DNA of 64,000 nt from Halichondria panicea (Eukaryota > Porifera > Demospongiae > Suberitida > Halichondriidae): NCBI RefSeq assembly GCF_963675165.1, contig NC_087379.1, positions 1,311,001 to 1,375,000 on the forward strand. Direction: 5' to 3'. The notes below the pieces were generated by a model. It did not search any database. It was not told the origin of the DNA and worked only from the letters and a program-made list of their open reading frames with translations. Both the position numbers and the translations under genes were made by a program. Positions 1 through 12,523 of this stretch are shown one piece after another. Numbering within the stretch: position 1 is the first letter of the stretch; the number at the start of each line of letters is the position of its first letter.

Positions 1-2112
1 TAACTTAAGAATGTGTTTAGGATGTAGTAATCAAAAAATGCATTTTATTATGTCCATTTTTGTTGTGTTATTGAAAGCATTTCAACAACAGTGGCTAATA
101 TGTTTATACAATAACATACTGTGAAAAGTCTTCGTAACAACTACTGCTGCGTCATTTCTCTGCTGTTTTTAGGTTTTCCTCGGTACTTTTTTATCGTCAG
201 GTGCGTGTGTTCAACTGTCAGGGGCTGATGGTTGTACTTGCATGGTGATTGTATAATGTCCCTAGACCGACCTTGATAGCTAGCTAGAGCACTTGTCGCC
301 ATGGGGACTGGATCCATGGCGACATGAATGTCACAGTAGGTGTTGAGTTCATTTATAACCACAGTTGGTTGGTTGGTTGGTCTCTACCAACTCTGTAACT
401 GTATGTATTCACTTCACCCTCTGCTGTGCTAGATAACTGTTGAACTCATTTATAACCACAGTTGGTTTGTTGGTGTCTGCTGTAAGTATTCATCACCCTC
501 TGTGCTGGCTGGTGGGCTAGCTCATAAGTCTCATAAGTCAACAGGCTGACCAGACTGTGGACAGTACACTTGCAATCAGTGTGACCACTAACCTACAGCT
601 GTAAATGAATGCATCCTCTATTCTGGTAGAGGCAATCACATGATTGTATTCATGGCACAATTTACCTTCCAGGATAACTTATCTCGTTAGCATTCCATCC
701 GTGTTGCTTAATTCACTTTCAGAGAATAATATTAATAGCTTCCTATATAAATTATAATGGACGTGTGTGTATATGGCTGTACAGTTGCGTACCAGTCCAC
801 TCTGTCTGGTTGTCAATGAGATTATTGCTGGGGAAGAAATACCATGTATGATTGATCAGCTACTAAATGTTTCATTTTGCTGAAGGAGGCTACAATTCGA
901 GAGAGGCCACTGTTCAAGAGCGGCTCCAGCTAATTTTTCACCTGCATAAACTTGCCATAAGAAAATATTTGTGAAGCACTGACAAGCTGTTACCTGTACC
1001 TAGTCATATCATTCCTTGAAACCTTCTGTAGTGTAGCAGCTAGTGTGATGGCCGAGTGGTTAAGGCAATGGGTCCACTTTTGTTCTCGTCTGCACAAGTT
1101 TGAATCCTGCCAGCAGCAATTTAAAAATTTTATAATCCTACATTTCAAGTCATTTTTAGTGGTGTGAGGTAGTTCAGTCTATATAGAGAAGGTGTGGGAT
1201 CTTGTCCCATCTGGCTGTGCAGGTGTGTGGTTAATGTTTTTAGTCTTATTTACTATGCAACTCCTACAAGTGAGAGTGCTCCAACACAGTCTATAGCCTC
1301 GGTATGGGTGCCCACTCATCAGCTTGGAGAACAGACTATAGCCTCGATATGGGTGCTCAGTCATCCCATGGATATGTTCTATGGCTGTGCTTTGCTTCAC
1401 ACGAGAAGTCTGCATGTGCGGGCGGACATTTCGTACCCTCTCTGTTCTAATGAGTATAATCACTAACAATGTTATGCATTCACTAAATTCATTAAAATTG
1501 TGACAAAATTTCTTTGCAATTGTTTACCTAGAATCTGCATGTCTCTAAAATTAATTAATACTAATTCATTCAGCACATGCTCATTTTAACAATCTCTTGC
1601 TTTGCTAGTATAGCTGCAATGTACGTACGTTATTCCGTAGATATGGTTATTCTTAGAGTCTGTGTTTGTGCACCTGGTCTGCTTGTGGTCAGGGAAACCA
1701 TTGTCAATTGTCATAATTGAATTAACCTCTTCACTATTAATTTTACTGGGTAAATGGTGTGTAATTGTCAATTTGCAATAGTGCTGCATCTGAGCCTGAC
1801 TTGCTCCGAAATTCATCTTGATATAAAGTGATGCACTTACTTGCTTAAAGTGTGCATCACCTGTTACCCCACCCGTTCAGTATGTTAAATGCATAATCCA
1901 AACCAACAAGACCCACGTCTGACAGCAGCTAGCCTCAGATTTTTCATTCTAACAATTGTTTGTGTTTTTGAGATGTCTTTTTTTCAGAGGGTATATGCTA
2001 TACTGCATGGTGCAAGTCAGTCAGCCTGTCCTTACTTTGGCATGTACATTTCATTTCATACTAAAACTGAAAATTTTGCAAAGATAATAATTATGTATTT
2101 TTGTGCCTGTAG
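1..2112 (+). other. Non-coding stretch, presumed SF3A1 intron
   Basis: No convincing exon is visible here. The stretch lies directly upstream of the last SF3A1 exon and is most simply the preceding intron, with the rest of the gene outside the window. It holds a tRNA-like relic (1042-1118), a diverged duplication around 350-420 and 447-510 (both start with TTTATAACCACAGTTGGTT), and a second duplication of about 44 bp at 1288-1370. Confidence 0.5.
1042..1118 (+). repeat. tRNA-Ser-like relic or SINE head
   Basis: A good Pol III A box (TGGCCGAGTGG, 1049-1059, followed by TTAAGGC) and a B-box-like AGTTTGAATCC (1097-1107) sit at tRNA spacing. The long variable region and the TGGCCGAGTGGTTAAGG head are typical of tRNA-Ser/Leu. 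The acceptor stem does not pair with the 3' side, the T stem is mismatched and the anticodon arm is degenerate, so it is not a working tRNA. It is either a decayed tRNA-Ser pseudogene or the head of a tRNA-derived SINE. Confidence 0.5.
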
Positions 2113-2214
2113 GGTATGTTCCTGAAGGACTCTAATTCACTGGGATTCTACAATGTGTCTGCACCAACAGTCGTTACACTCGCCCTCAAGGAGAGAGGAG
2201 GTCGCAAAAAATAG
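2113..2214 (+). CDS. SF3A1: Splicing factor 3A subunit 1, last exon
   Basis: This is the terminal exon of the U2 snRNP subunit SF3a120, which takes part in branch-site recognition. After the acceptor ...CCTGTAG it encodes 33 residues, GMFLKDSNSLGFYNVSAPTV and then VTLALKERGGRKK, before TAG. This matches the very conserved C-terminal end of the SF3A1 ubiquitin-like domain (a KDSNSL core and the ALKERGGRKK tail); the basic RGGRKK tail is characteristic of the family. Only the end of the domain lies here. The preceding exon is not recognisable in the 2.1 kb upstream, so the gene enters from the left. An ATTAAA-like polyadenylation signal is possible near 2318. Confidence 0.85.
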   Translation, partial: GMFLKDSNSLGFYNVSAPTVVTLALKERGGRKK

Positions 2215-2596
2215 AAGCTAACTTGAAAGCCGAGATTTGGTCTTTGATACACCGCACTGTGTAGCTCTGCAATATTGACCTCCATAGCTAGCTTAGTATA
2301 ATGCCTAGCTCAGTATATTAAATATTGTGTTAATACCGTGTTAATTATGAAACAATGTATGTGTTATTATATCCTGAAGAATTGGCATGCACTAACTAAC
2401 CACAAATAAGGCCAACTCATTAGATAACATTTTTATGCAAAGTGACGTAACAGTTTAGCTAGGCGTATAAATGCTATTGTCTGCTGCTACGCATGGAGTG
2501 TACATTTTTATGTAGCTGTAGCTCTAGTGCAGACCTGTCACCTTGCTGCACACAAGCTAGTAGTCTACTGGAGAGCTGAGCAAAGTCCACAACACC
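2215..2596 (+). promoter_or_regulatory. SF3A1-ZXD intergenic region with TATA-like box
   Basis: This is the 382-bp spacer between the SF3A1 stop and the first ATG of the zinc-finger gene. It contains TATAAAT at 2466-2472, about 130 bp before that ATG. That is plausible for a core promoter, but I cannot place the transcription start. Nothing else is recognisable. Confidence 0.3.
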
Positions 2597-5500
2597 ATGA
2601 GATGTGTCAAGATTGAAAGGCATATCACAAATCAATTCTCCTCAGCTATTGACAAGTGTGAATATAATATTGACCCTCGATCTGAGCTGGCTCCCCCAAG
2701 TAGAAGGTTGTCTGCAAGCTTGGCTAAAGCCATTGCAAGCCCAGGGCCATCTACAGTTACCCAGGTAGGTGTCAGTTTCTGCTAAAGTTCAGACTATCCT
2801 GTCAGAAACGATTAGGTTGAGCTCGTACGATAATGTATAATAATTATGGTATGCAAGCTTCTATTGCTAGCTGAGCTCGGCTTGTACTTATACAAGCTTT
2901 AAATTATTATACCAGATTTTATGCAAGCTTTTTACGTACTGTACAATCTTGCCAAATGGCTGTTCAAAAGAGTGTATGTTATGTATACATGTGCAGTCCT
3001 TCACCCTTCAAAGCAACAGCATAGCTAGCTGTAGCCATCATATCTCGTGGAGTAACGAAAATGTACAGCCATAGTCGAGTCCGCTTTATGCAACATAACA
3101 TAATTTATTCGCAGCTGTCCAAGTTCTTTAGACAGTGATATCTGATTGTGCTTTAGGCCTGGCTATGATTAACATGTTAGCTGATACAGCAGTCTTTGAT
3201 GTGGTTAAGTTGCTAGCTGCTCAAGCCCCAGCTCAGGTGATTCTGGAGTGTGCATTGTCTAGCAGTGTAAACTGTTTGGGTTAGCTATATCGAGGGGCAC
3301 ACTTGTAACTATAAACACTGCCATCAATAAACACTAGAGGTCAATAAACACTAGAGGGATACTTATTGTGTGATTAGACGAATAGTTTGCCCAGTGTTGA
3401 TTGGAGATGTGCTCATATTATGGACACAATGTCGTGGTTCATATATCATATCTTAGTCTTCCAGCTGAGCTAACAGGAGGAAGACTTATTACAGAAAAGT
3501 AACCACATACCGTGATTATCATGCAAACCATCACAGTACCTTCCTGAATACCTTTCTCACTTTTCACACACCCTCACAGGTCCGGTCCACTCTCAAGAGG
3601 AATCTCATATCTCCAATTTCGGCGGCGTCAACTGTGACCAGGCCTATCAACATCCAAGTCGTCACTAGAGGTCAAAGTACAAGATCACAGGCCACCCACG
3701 CTATAAAGGTTGAGATGACCACTAAGACGGCTCCTCGTGGTGACACTAAGGGAGGCAGACACCCGCACCCACCCACCGGGAACAACAAGAAACTAAAGCA
3801 TACCGTAAGAAAATTAAGACTTATTAGTTTATTAGTTGTACATGTAAAAAATGTACATAGTATGCAAGGAAATATTCCTATAATCTTCTAGTAGTATCAT
3901 ACTGACATAGTAATTTGAGTATGCTAGCTGTGCAATTCCTTTGTTCCCTGTGGGTACAGTCCATTCATTATCTGCTGAGTCAGCTTTGTGGTAGCCATGC
4001 TCCCTATAAATACACTTGACCTGTAAACTAGTGTGGTTACTACTAGTGTAGTGTGGTTGCTATCCATTAATCAAGGGACTGTCCAAACCTAGTTTCAGTA
4101 TCTACCCTATTAATGAGCATCTATTGTCCCTGTGCATTTTTGGGTGCATTTCCTTCTTCTACCAAATCAGACTATACATGTAAGTGTCTGTCTGTTAGAT
4201 GTACGTAATTGTTTGTGCATAACAAAGTGAAGTTGTTTGTACGTAAACACCGTACGAAGCAAAAACAAAATATAAGTATACGTACGTTTTATAATTATAA
4301 CATGTTCTTCAAGTGAGTGGTGTCTGACTTTTCAGCAGAAGCTATGTTTACGGTTTCTTCATTGATTGATTGATTGCCGTGTTTTTATAGTCACCCGCCG
4401 CTGTAAATCATCCCTCAATGCCTCGTGACATTGTTATCAGTCACCTGTCCCCTAGCGAGTATTAACACGTGTTACTCTAATTCTAGATTTGTGCACGTGT
4501 ATGTAAGCATGACATTCTGAGCTCTTTAACGCTCGTGCTGTATCCACACCTCGGCTGGAGATGAAAGGACCCGGGTTGAGAGCTGTGATATTATAGGATG
4601 CATATATTTATTATAGTTAGACTGTATAATTGCATTCATTTAGTTCAAATTTAACCACAATATATAATATCGATCCTTTGATTTCCCTGTTTTCCTCCTT
4701 TCCCATTGACAAGATATTTCATTTGAAGTCCTCTTCCTGTATCACCAAAACTCCCCATTCTTTGTTACTTGTTTACTACCAATAACCCACAACCTGTTGG
4801 ACACCTCTCTACTAGCTGCCTGTGTCTCTATCTAAGTGCTGTGTACTGAATGGTTGCACTATAATTATAAGTATAAGTATGCATTGACAGATGTAGACAG
4901 ATTGGTTATTCATTTGCTTAATAGTTCTAAGAGTTAGTTTGGTATTGCTAGTCCATGATGATGTTGGTCTTGACTGAAGTGGTTGTACCATATATACGTA
5001 TATAGTATAAGTATGTGAACAAATCGGTAGGTGCATGAGCGTCCGTTATTCAGGTCTGATTAGCGATGGCAATGAAGCACTTGTTCAAATAAAGTCATGA
5101 TCATTCTTTAACTAACTGGAGGCGACAAAACTTAACCAGATCAATCTCAATGCATATAAGTATAATTATTCATATCTTGTTTCCTCTTGTAGTATCAAGC
5201 ATTAGGCATTACAAAGTATGTGTACAGTACATCCCCCTGGTAACTATATTCACGGCTCATACTGGTATTCACGAGGTGCCTTGCCCTCATTAATAAGGTC
5301 ATACATCCCGTGAATTAGTTCTTAGTACAATAAGATGTTCACCACATGCTTGAGTGAATATCGGTTAACGATGTGGCTAGACTTTATACATTAGACAGTT
5401 AACTTTATTCTCAAGTGTTGAATTTGAATCAGCTGTTCAGAGCAATCATCTTTAGAATGAACCTCAGAAGTTTTTTAGTTTTTGCATGCAGCTTTGCAAA

Positions 5501-6278
5501 ATTAAATTACTGTCTTTGCGATTGTGTATGTGTCTCAAGTTCAAATTCGGAGTTGTGTACAATTTTAACTTGTAATAATTCCACACATCCTTGTGATGGT
5601 GGTGGTGGTGCTGGGGTAAATAATTCCACACATCCTTGTGATGGTGGTGGTGGTGCTGGGGTATGAAGTCATGGTAACCACACTTCATTAATTGTCTTAC
5701 CTGTCTTCCTGTAGCTTTGAGTGTGTGGTTTATGAGCTGTATCTGGTGTATTGACACCAGGTGAATAAGATTGACCTTTTCACTGCACCCATAGGGACAC
5801 ATCGCTAATTGTTTAACCCACAAATGAAATGTTGTATTCAGCTGAGTCAAATTTCCTGTACATGTTATTAGGAGAAGCCAGTTTTAAGTGTTGCTGTGGC
5901 TGGGGGACCACAATTCCGTGGTGATAGCTTCTTTAATAGCTAATTACAACTTCTTCTTCCTTAATAGTTACGTTATTTATTTTCAGTGTAAAGTTTGTAT
6001 CATGCAAACAGAGCGCTGTATAAGTACAGTCACACCTGCAAAGTTAATAGAATGGAAGAAGTTAATTAATCTGACAGCTACTTGAGATAAGAGGCACAAT
6101 CAAATTATCACCTATGATACTCCAGCTATATAGGCACTTGAGATTTACTCCCATCCCCTTAAGTAACAAAACCACAAACCAGCTAGTACATAAACACACA
6201 CCAAAACAATACTATTCACACCCACACTCACACACCCACACACACCCACACACACACACACACCCACACACACACACA

Positions 6279-6326
<48 letters not shown>

Positions 6327-6912
6327 GTCCCTTTGATGGTTGTCCATGGCGATTTGCAACACCGTACAAGCTGAGACGGCACATCAAAAGTCACACTAAG
6401 GAAACACCATATCTGGTAAGACCATGAAACTAGTAACTGCACGGTAATTTCAATCATTGTTTCCACTTGGAAAGTGTTAAATGCATATCATCCGAACACC
6501 TGTCCTTTGTGTGGTCTATCAGTTTTAAAATACACTGTACTGTATTAGAATAATTACTTTTATTACTTTTTAAAGCCTCATGATTGTACCTGACACTATT
6601 TGTCAGGGTGTGGGTGTGTGTACACAAAAATGCGATTAACTAACTGCTTTCTTAAGTGACCTTTGGCTCTGCATGAGCTCAATAACTTTTTAACAGCTAG
6701 GCTTTTAGTAATTTATGTATTCACTCACATACATGTAACTAGGGTTTGTAAGGGCAATTTGTTTCGTAGGCTTACAATATGGTATGTTTATATCACTGAC
6801 TCAATGTTGACACAATAGAGGTACATTCTCAACACTAATTGAGCAATAGAGTCTCTAAACTTGATAGATTCCTCTTCCTAGCAAGGTTATTACCCCCTCC
6901 CCACCACACACA

Positions 6913-6977
<65 letters not shown>

Positions 6978-8512
6978 ATACAGTGCAAAGAGTGCGGCCG
7001 TGGATTCAGCGTTCGCTACAACCTACTCATGCATATCCAGACCATCCATGGTCAGCCTCAACGCTACAAGTGCCCGGTGAGGGGATGCAAGGAAGCGTTC
7101 CACAGCCAACCAAGACTCAATGGCCACCTTAAGAAGGTCCATAAGAAGGACGTCAAGAGCATAGAGAAGTGAGTTTGCACTGGCTTAGTTTAGTTTGAGC
7201 ATTTCCTCGTTCATAGTAGACGGGTTTTCTAAAACACTGATCAAGGTAGATTAGATTAAAGAATGTTGCCGTATGTATGCCACATCATAATGAAGACAAT
7301 GGCCACAGCTCTAATCATAAACAGCTGTGCTATCAGATCATTGACAATGGTCCGATCATTTGTCTCTCCTTATTAGGAGGCAGTGTTCTTAGTGCCTATG
7401 TTACAGTACCTGATATCAAGGTTAACCGATATCGATCCTAATTCCTTTAAGACCACTACCCCGGTAATGCTACTGCATGTCCCACGATCTATACACTCCA
7501 CTGACCCCCGGCCACTACCCCCACACACCACACACCACACATACTACCCCCGACACAACACACACACCACCCCCACACACCACACACAGATTAACCCCCC
7601 GTTGTGACAGCAGAGGGAACAGTACGAGTAGCATGGACTCTACTGGAGAAGAGGAGGCAACAAAGAATACACGACAGAGGAGAAAGTGAGAGAGCATTTT
7701 ACACATTTTCATCTTTAGTTCAACAGAAATGCATAGCAACAATCCGTGCAATTTTTTGCAGTATTTTTTTTGCAGTATTTTTTCTTTCAAGTTACTATGG
7801 TGCAATCAAGATTATTGTGTTGCTATAGATACGGATGTTCTGAGTGTGAAATGGAGTTCACGTCTCAAGCCAAACTCAACGCTCACTTCCGAGTACACGC
7901 CAAGGAGAGGCCATTCAAGTGCTCCACTCATGTAAGCCAGCTGTGTGTGTGTGGGTGTAAGAGATATACAGTGAGTGTGTACAGCATAATAATAATAATA
8001 TAAATCCATGCACTCAATCATGCCTAATTAAATTAATTAGTGGGAGTGTTTTCCTATACTTACAACTGTGGCTTGAAATACAGGTATTTCCTCATTCCTC
8101 ACTAAATGCAGTGTTGTTCCTGTGTCCATGTACTAGATCAATATCAGACACACACATTGTTTCAATTATATCCCAGCTGTTATGGCTTACTCTGAGGGTT
8201 AAGAGGGTTATCCACCGGGACAGGACTGATATCTTACCCAATATAGGCATGGGACGTGTTGTTTATATTCGTTTTAATGAGTTTCCTGTTCTTAATTGAT
8301 CCATGATTATATATCTGTATATGCATGTGCATAGCGATATAATTATGCTCATCCGTGTTTGTGTGTGCGTGTAGGTTACACGAATATTGTTGTTGTTGGA
8401 AACGCTAATTGGGGCCTACTTTCAGAACCTGTGTCAACTTGCTGTCATTAGAGCTACTAACTAAATGTATAACATCACCTTTTATGTTGTTGTTTATTCT
8501 GTATCATCAACA

Positions 8513-8562
<50 letters not shown>

Positions 8563-11500
8563 CACACCCACCCACACACACACATGCAGAGTTGCAACGA
8601 GTTGTTTGCTAGCAAAGAGAAGCTCTCGAAACATTTGGAAACTCACAAAAATGGCCGCCAATTTACCTGTCCCCACGAAAACTGCAATAGAGTATTTTTA
8701 CACCAATCGCACCTGAAAAATCACCTCAAGATACACACAAAGGACCACCAATTTGTCTGTCCAGTAATAGGTAAGCGTGTGGTAAAAATCAATAAAGCTC
8801 TAAACTGAATATACTCAGTATTATATATGTTTGGTAAAGAGCGTTAACTACACAAATGTACTGTGCATTCGGTAAAGATCGTCACATTTACTTGCTACTA
8901 ACAGACTCACATTCTCTCTCTCCCTACAGATTGCAACACTAAGTTCAGCAGTGAGCAAGATTACAATCAGCATCTCAACACACACATTGACTACAACTAT
9001 AAATGCACTCACCCGGATTGCGAGTTAAGCTTTATGACAAAGAAGAGACTGGCCTTTCATCAACAAGCTATCCATGGCGACGGCAACCTAACCATTGATG
9101 GTGCGTTAACAATAACAGTATCAATACTAAAACTTTGTAAGTGCTAATGGCTTCACAAATGCAATATTGGTACTTGGAATGACATCACAATCCTTGGTAG
9201 ATGGCAACAGTTAGATCATGTGTGATGATTTGCAAGGCTTTAGAACGTTTTTCATTGCCTACATCTTTATTGCGTGCGTTCTGGTAAATCACGCCTATGT
9301 TTTCGTGGTAAAAAATTTCGTGGAGGGTAGCTTTCCCACGAAAATTACCCACTATATACGGTATGGCTGTATGGTTGTGCATGAGTGCACTTGTCAGTTT
9401 GTTACTCTGGAATGTATGCTGTTAGACAACAATTGAGTCATTGTAATTTCCTGTAGTTCTATATTTAAATTAATAGGGGGCAATTCGTTTCTATGTCAAC
9501 AGGAAGGTAGCTTAGCAACAAGTGGATTCTATTACGGGAATAGTTCAAAGCACAATAGGATTAACAGGATGTGTGGGCGGTCTGGTATTTCCTGTGGCTA
9601 GTCTATATAATAGAGCACCGTTGAATCAAACAGTAGCTCAGGAAAACCATCTCTCCAGACTTGAAGCAGCAAGCCAGCAAGAACAGCCACTAACTAATCC
9701 AAGGTCTTACTTTTGTACTGTCAGACAGTTATCACAGGGCATGCATATTGGTTATTATAATCCACCGGAGAAGACGAACTGTTCAGGACAGAGAAATATT
9801 AGACTAAGACAATCACCACTTTCTAATAATTTCCTAAGTAAGTCAATTTAACCGTTTTAAAAGCTTCAAGGAGCAGGCATGCACAGAGTCAATGCTTGGT
9901 TCTATAATTGAGCTGTGCTTTCATCGCCTGCCTCTCTTATAGCTCGGACGTGCACACGAGTATTGTACAAGAATCATTGTGTTTTGAATTATGATGGCTT
10001 GCTGTTGAACAAAAATAAAAATTGCACTCAACTTGAGTAAATATTTGTACATAGCATTAAAGAATCTGGGAATTTCTATTAAATATACTACTCTAATCAT
10101 TTTAGGGTCTCATTCTTACTACCCCCCCCCCCCTACACACACACACACTCCTGTATGGCTGTTAGACATACCCTTGATTTATCGTATCTTCATTTTTCCC
10201 CTGCAGGTGCTCAGTCGTCTTTCCTTGAGGGCATACAACCACACCTAGGTGTTACCCACCAATCCTCCCACCTCTACGGCTCACCCGTCTACAGTCATGC
10301 CGCACAGCATGATCAGCCAATCAAATCAGAGCCGAGTAGCTATGTCAACACGGATTTCATCAAGGAATTTCTCCCCGATCGTTCCCAGAAGAACTTCGAG
10401 ACCATACTCAACCAAAACAAGGATTGGTCTGATGAACAAATTGATCATTTTCTACACTCTGCCGTCGATCTCAGTGAAATTGAATTGAATCTTTGTTCAA
10501 CTGGCTATGAGTCCGACAGTGGATACTCTACCTTTGATGTGAGTCCGATTGCCAGCCATCCTCCAGTGACTTTGTCACACACCCCTCTGGAGTGCGTACC
10601 AGGCGCTCATCTGCAGCAACAGCAACATGCCCCAGGGCCTATGTTCAATCCAACCTGCTCCTTCTCTCCGGCCACCACAGCGTTCCAAGACCCGGCACAC
10701 AGTGCAACGTCAAGCCCTTGCAGCACGGAGGCGGGATTCTTCTCACCGCACACCGATCTCGAGTCTATGGCCACGGCACCCAATCAAATTTCCCAATTCT
10801 TCGGAGGGGACCTAGCCACACAGGGGGTCCAAATGTACCACCAACCTCAAGCTGCTGGAGGTATGTTCGGAGGAGCGTACTTCATGGAGGGCCAAAACGG
10901 TTATCTCAATTCGAGAATTCCGGACATTCTTGTACAATCTGCTGAACACCAACGAAAAGGAAGTAACTTTTTGAGTTGCCGTAGAAACAGTGACAGTCAA
11001 GTAACCCAGGGAGAGAGCTCTAACAGTATGCTGAGAGGACAGTTGGCTACTCGTAGTCTACCCAATATGGGACAAATAGCACACTCAGTGAAACCTGAGT
11101 ATAATGAAGTCAATGGCCACCTTACAGAAGTGAAAGAAGAAAGAAGACATTCTTGTTCTGTCTCGGCAGCCAGCTCAAACTTGAGTAATGGCCGAGCTAC
11201 AACGATGAAAGCTTCAAAGAAGAGCAAATCTAACCCCAAGCCGGCTAACCAAAGACGAAAGAATCAATGGCCACGCTCAATGAACAAAGCAAACATGATG
11301 GCGTTCAGACAACACATTCTGAACAAACTCAAGAAAGGCCAAGAAAGTGCGGCCGATTCGTGTGCAGTCAAACAAGAAGCCACCTCCCCCAAAGCAATGA
11401 AAGACCAAGAATTCGCCGAACAAATTTCAGAAACTGACAGCTATGAAGTACAAGTCAAATTGCAGAGAAACCATTCGTCAGACAACAGGAGTCAGTCAGA

Positions 11501-12116
11501 ACCAGTTGATGGGTCCGATTCACCCACACTCCTAGTGTTGCATCAGAGCCAGAGCGAGGGCGACGTGAACAAGAACAATACCACCCTCTCGTCATGTGAT
11601 ACGGACACTAGCCACCTCACTGAACTATTCTCTGATGATATCTTTAACTCGTTCAGTTTCAATCCCGACTCTCTCCTCTCACGAGCCGAAGAAGAGCAAA
11701 TGCTCAAGACTTTGGGGTTTGACGAAAGCGATGATGAAATCGCCACCTTTCTCGGTGTTGGATGTGGCTCACTAATGGCTGCTGGCTCAGTTTCAAACCA
11801 AGTGATGGACCTCGACTGTATTCAAGAGCTTCTCGACAACACTGAAGTCTCCTCCCCCCTCTCCCTCCCCCCACTGGTCGAAACATCTCTCGAATCATCA
11901 GTCTTTGAGTCCCCATCACCTTTAAACTCTAACCCAATCAGCCAGGGCTCTCAACTACTTGTTAGTTCAGCTAGTAACTCGTTGTCGATTGACTTTTATA
12001 CGTCAACAGCACCTCAGTACACCATGGAGGGTAACCTAGTCAACACCACGACTGTGTATCAACCTACTTTGTTTGGGGATTTCGGAAATTGTGCCCCTGA
12101 AGTATTTGATATTTGA
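2597..12116 (+). CDS. C2H2 zinc-finger transcription regulator, ZXD-like
   Basis: My model has nine exons: 2597-2764, 3580-3804, 6326-6415, 6984-7168, 7614-7685, 7829-7931, 8590-8770, 8930-9100 and 10207-12116. All have GT/AG borders and the phases close exactly, giving 1034 residues. Residues 132-390 carry eight C2H2 fingers, mostly C-X4-C with a W or F in the core; two fingers are split across splice junctions. Finger order and text resemble human ZXDA/B/C: CPFDGCPWRFATPYKLRRH, then CSECEMEFTSQAKLNAH. ZXD proteins are nuclear cofactors that act with CIITA. Vertebrate members have about ten fingers. The last exon (about 636 residues) is acidic and Ser/Pro/Gln-rich and looks like an activation region. 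It contains DSGYST (near residue 500) and a basic-aromatic block, WPRSMNKANMMAFRQH (about residue 752), that I do not recognise. The family call is by eye, and exons between 3804 and 6326 could have been missed. Confidence 0.72.
6221..6325 (+). repeat. (CA)n tract abutting a 3' splice site
   Basis: An impure then perfect CA repeat runs straight into the acceptor CACAG of ZXD-like exon 3 and takes the place of a polypyrimidine tract. Similar tracts precede exon 4 (about 6903-6982) and exon 7 (about 8513-8586), and a looser one lies before exon 5 (about 7517-7590). Confidence 0.9.
9281..9364. mobile_element. Fragment of a TACCGTA-type MITE
   Basis: The segment contains CACGAAAATTACCCACTATA followed by TACGGTA, and TTTCGTGG blocks in both orientations. 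It closely resembles the right half of the element at 52829-53010. It lies in the last intron of the ZXD-like gene and lacks a clear left terminus, so it is a partial copy. Confidence 0.45.
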
Positions 12117-12523
12117 AATAATTATATCGAAATGGACGACAATGAAATGAAACGAACAATAACCAATCAGACTATCCTAGAAATATTAGGTGAATTATTT
12201 TCTAAATTAGGTTCTCATTTTATGAATTTTGTTTTACTGTTCCTGAATTTCAACATTGTATACAATTTTACTGATCTATTATTATTTTCTTCCCCTTGAT
12301 ATAATCACTATACTTTTTATAATTTTAGGTCATATTTTTCCCTTCCATCTCATTATCTTTGTTGGGTTTTGTGATTGAAGATTTCCTGTTTCTAACATGA
12401 TCATGTGCGCATGCGCAATGCAATTAGCTGCTGCTGAGGTTGATAGCCAGATATAGGATGTTGCAATTGATATATACTGCTGTAGATGAAACTTGGTAGT
12501 GTAAACTGCATGCAGTCTATAGA
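12117..12523 (+). other. 3' UTR and spacer between ZXD-like and UEV genes
   Basis: The 407 bp are AT-rich with no coding signal. They presumably hold the 3' UTR of the zinc-finger gene and the promoter of the UEV gene. I see no clear TATA box or polyadenylation signal that would fix either boundary. Confidence 0.4.

Noticed and set aside
1042-1118. Functional tRNA-Ser gene
   Set aside because: The acceptor and T stems do not pair and the anticodon arm is degenerate, so only a tRNA-derived relic is supported.
5464-5850. 128-residue minus-strand frame with HHHHHH stretches
   Set aside because: Produced by a duplicated GGTGGTGGTGGTG segment (about 5580-5660). No splice context and no family match; it lies in an intron of the ZXD-like gene.
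9522-9851. 109-residue plus-strand frame as an extra ZXD-like exon
   Set aside because: Exon 8 (ending 9100) joins the exon at 10207 directly in phase 1, and this frame has no required role or recognised content. Use as an alternative exon cannot be excluded.
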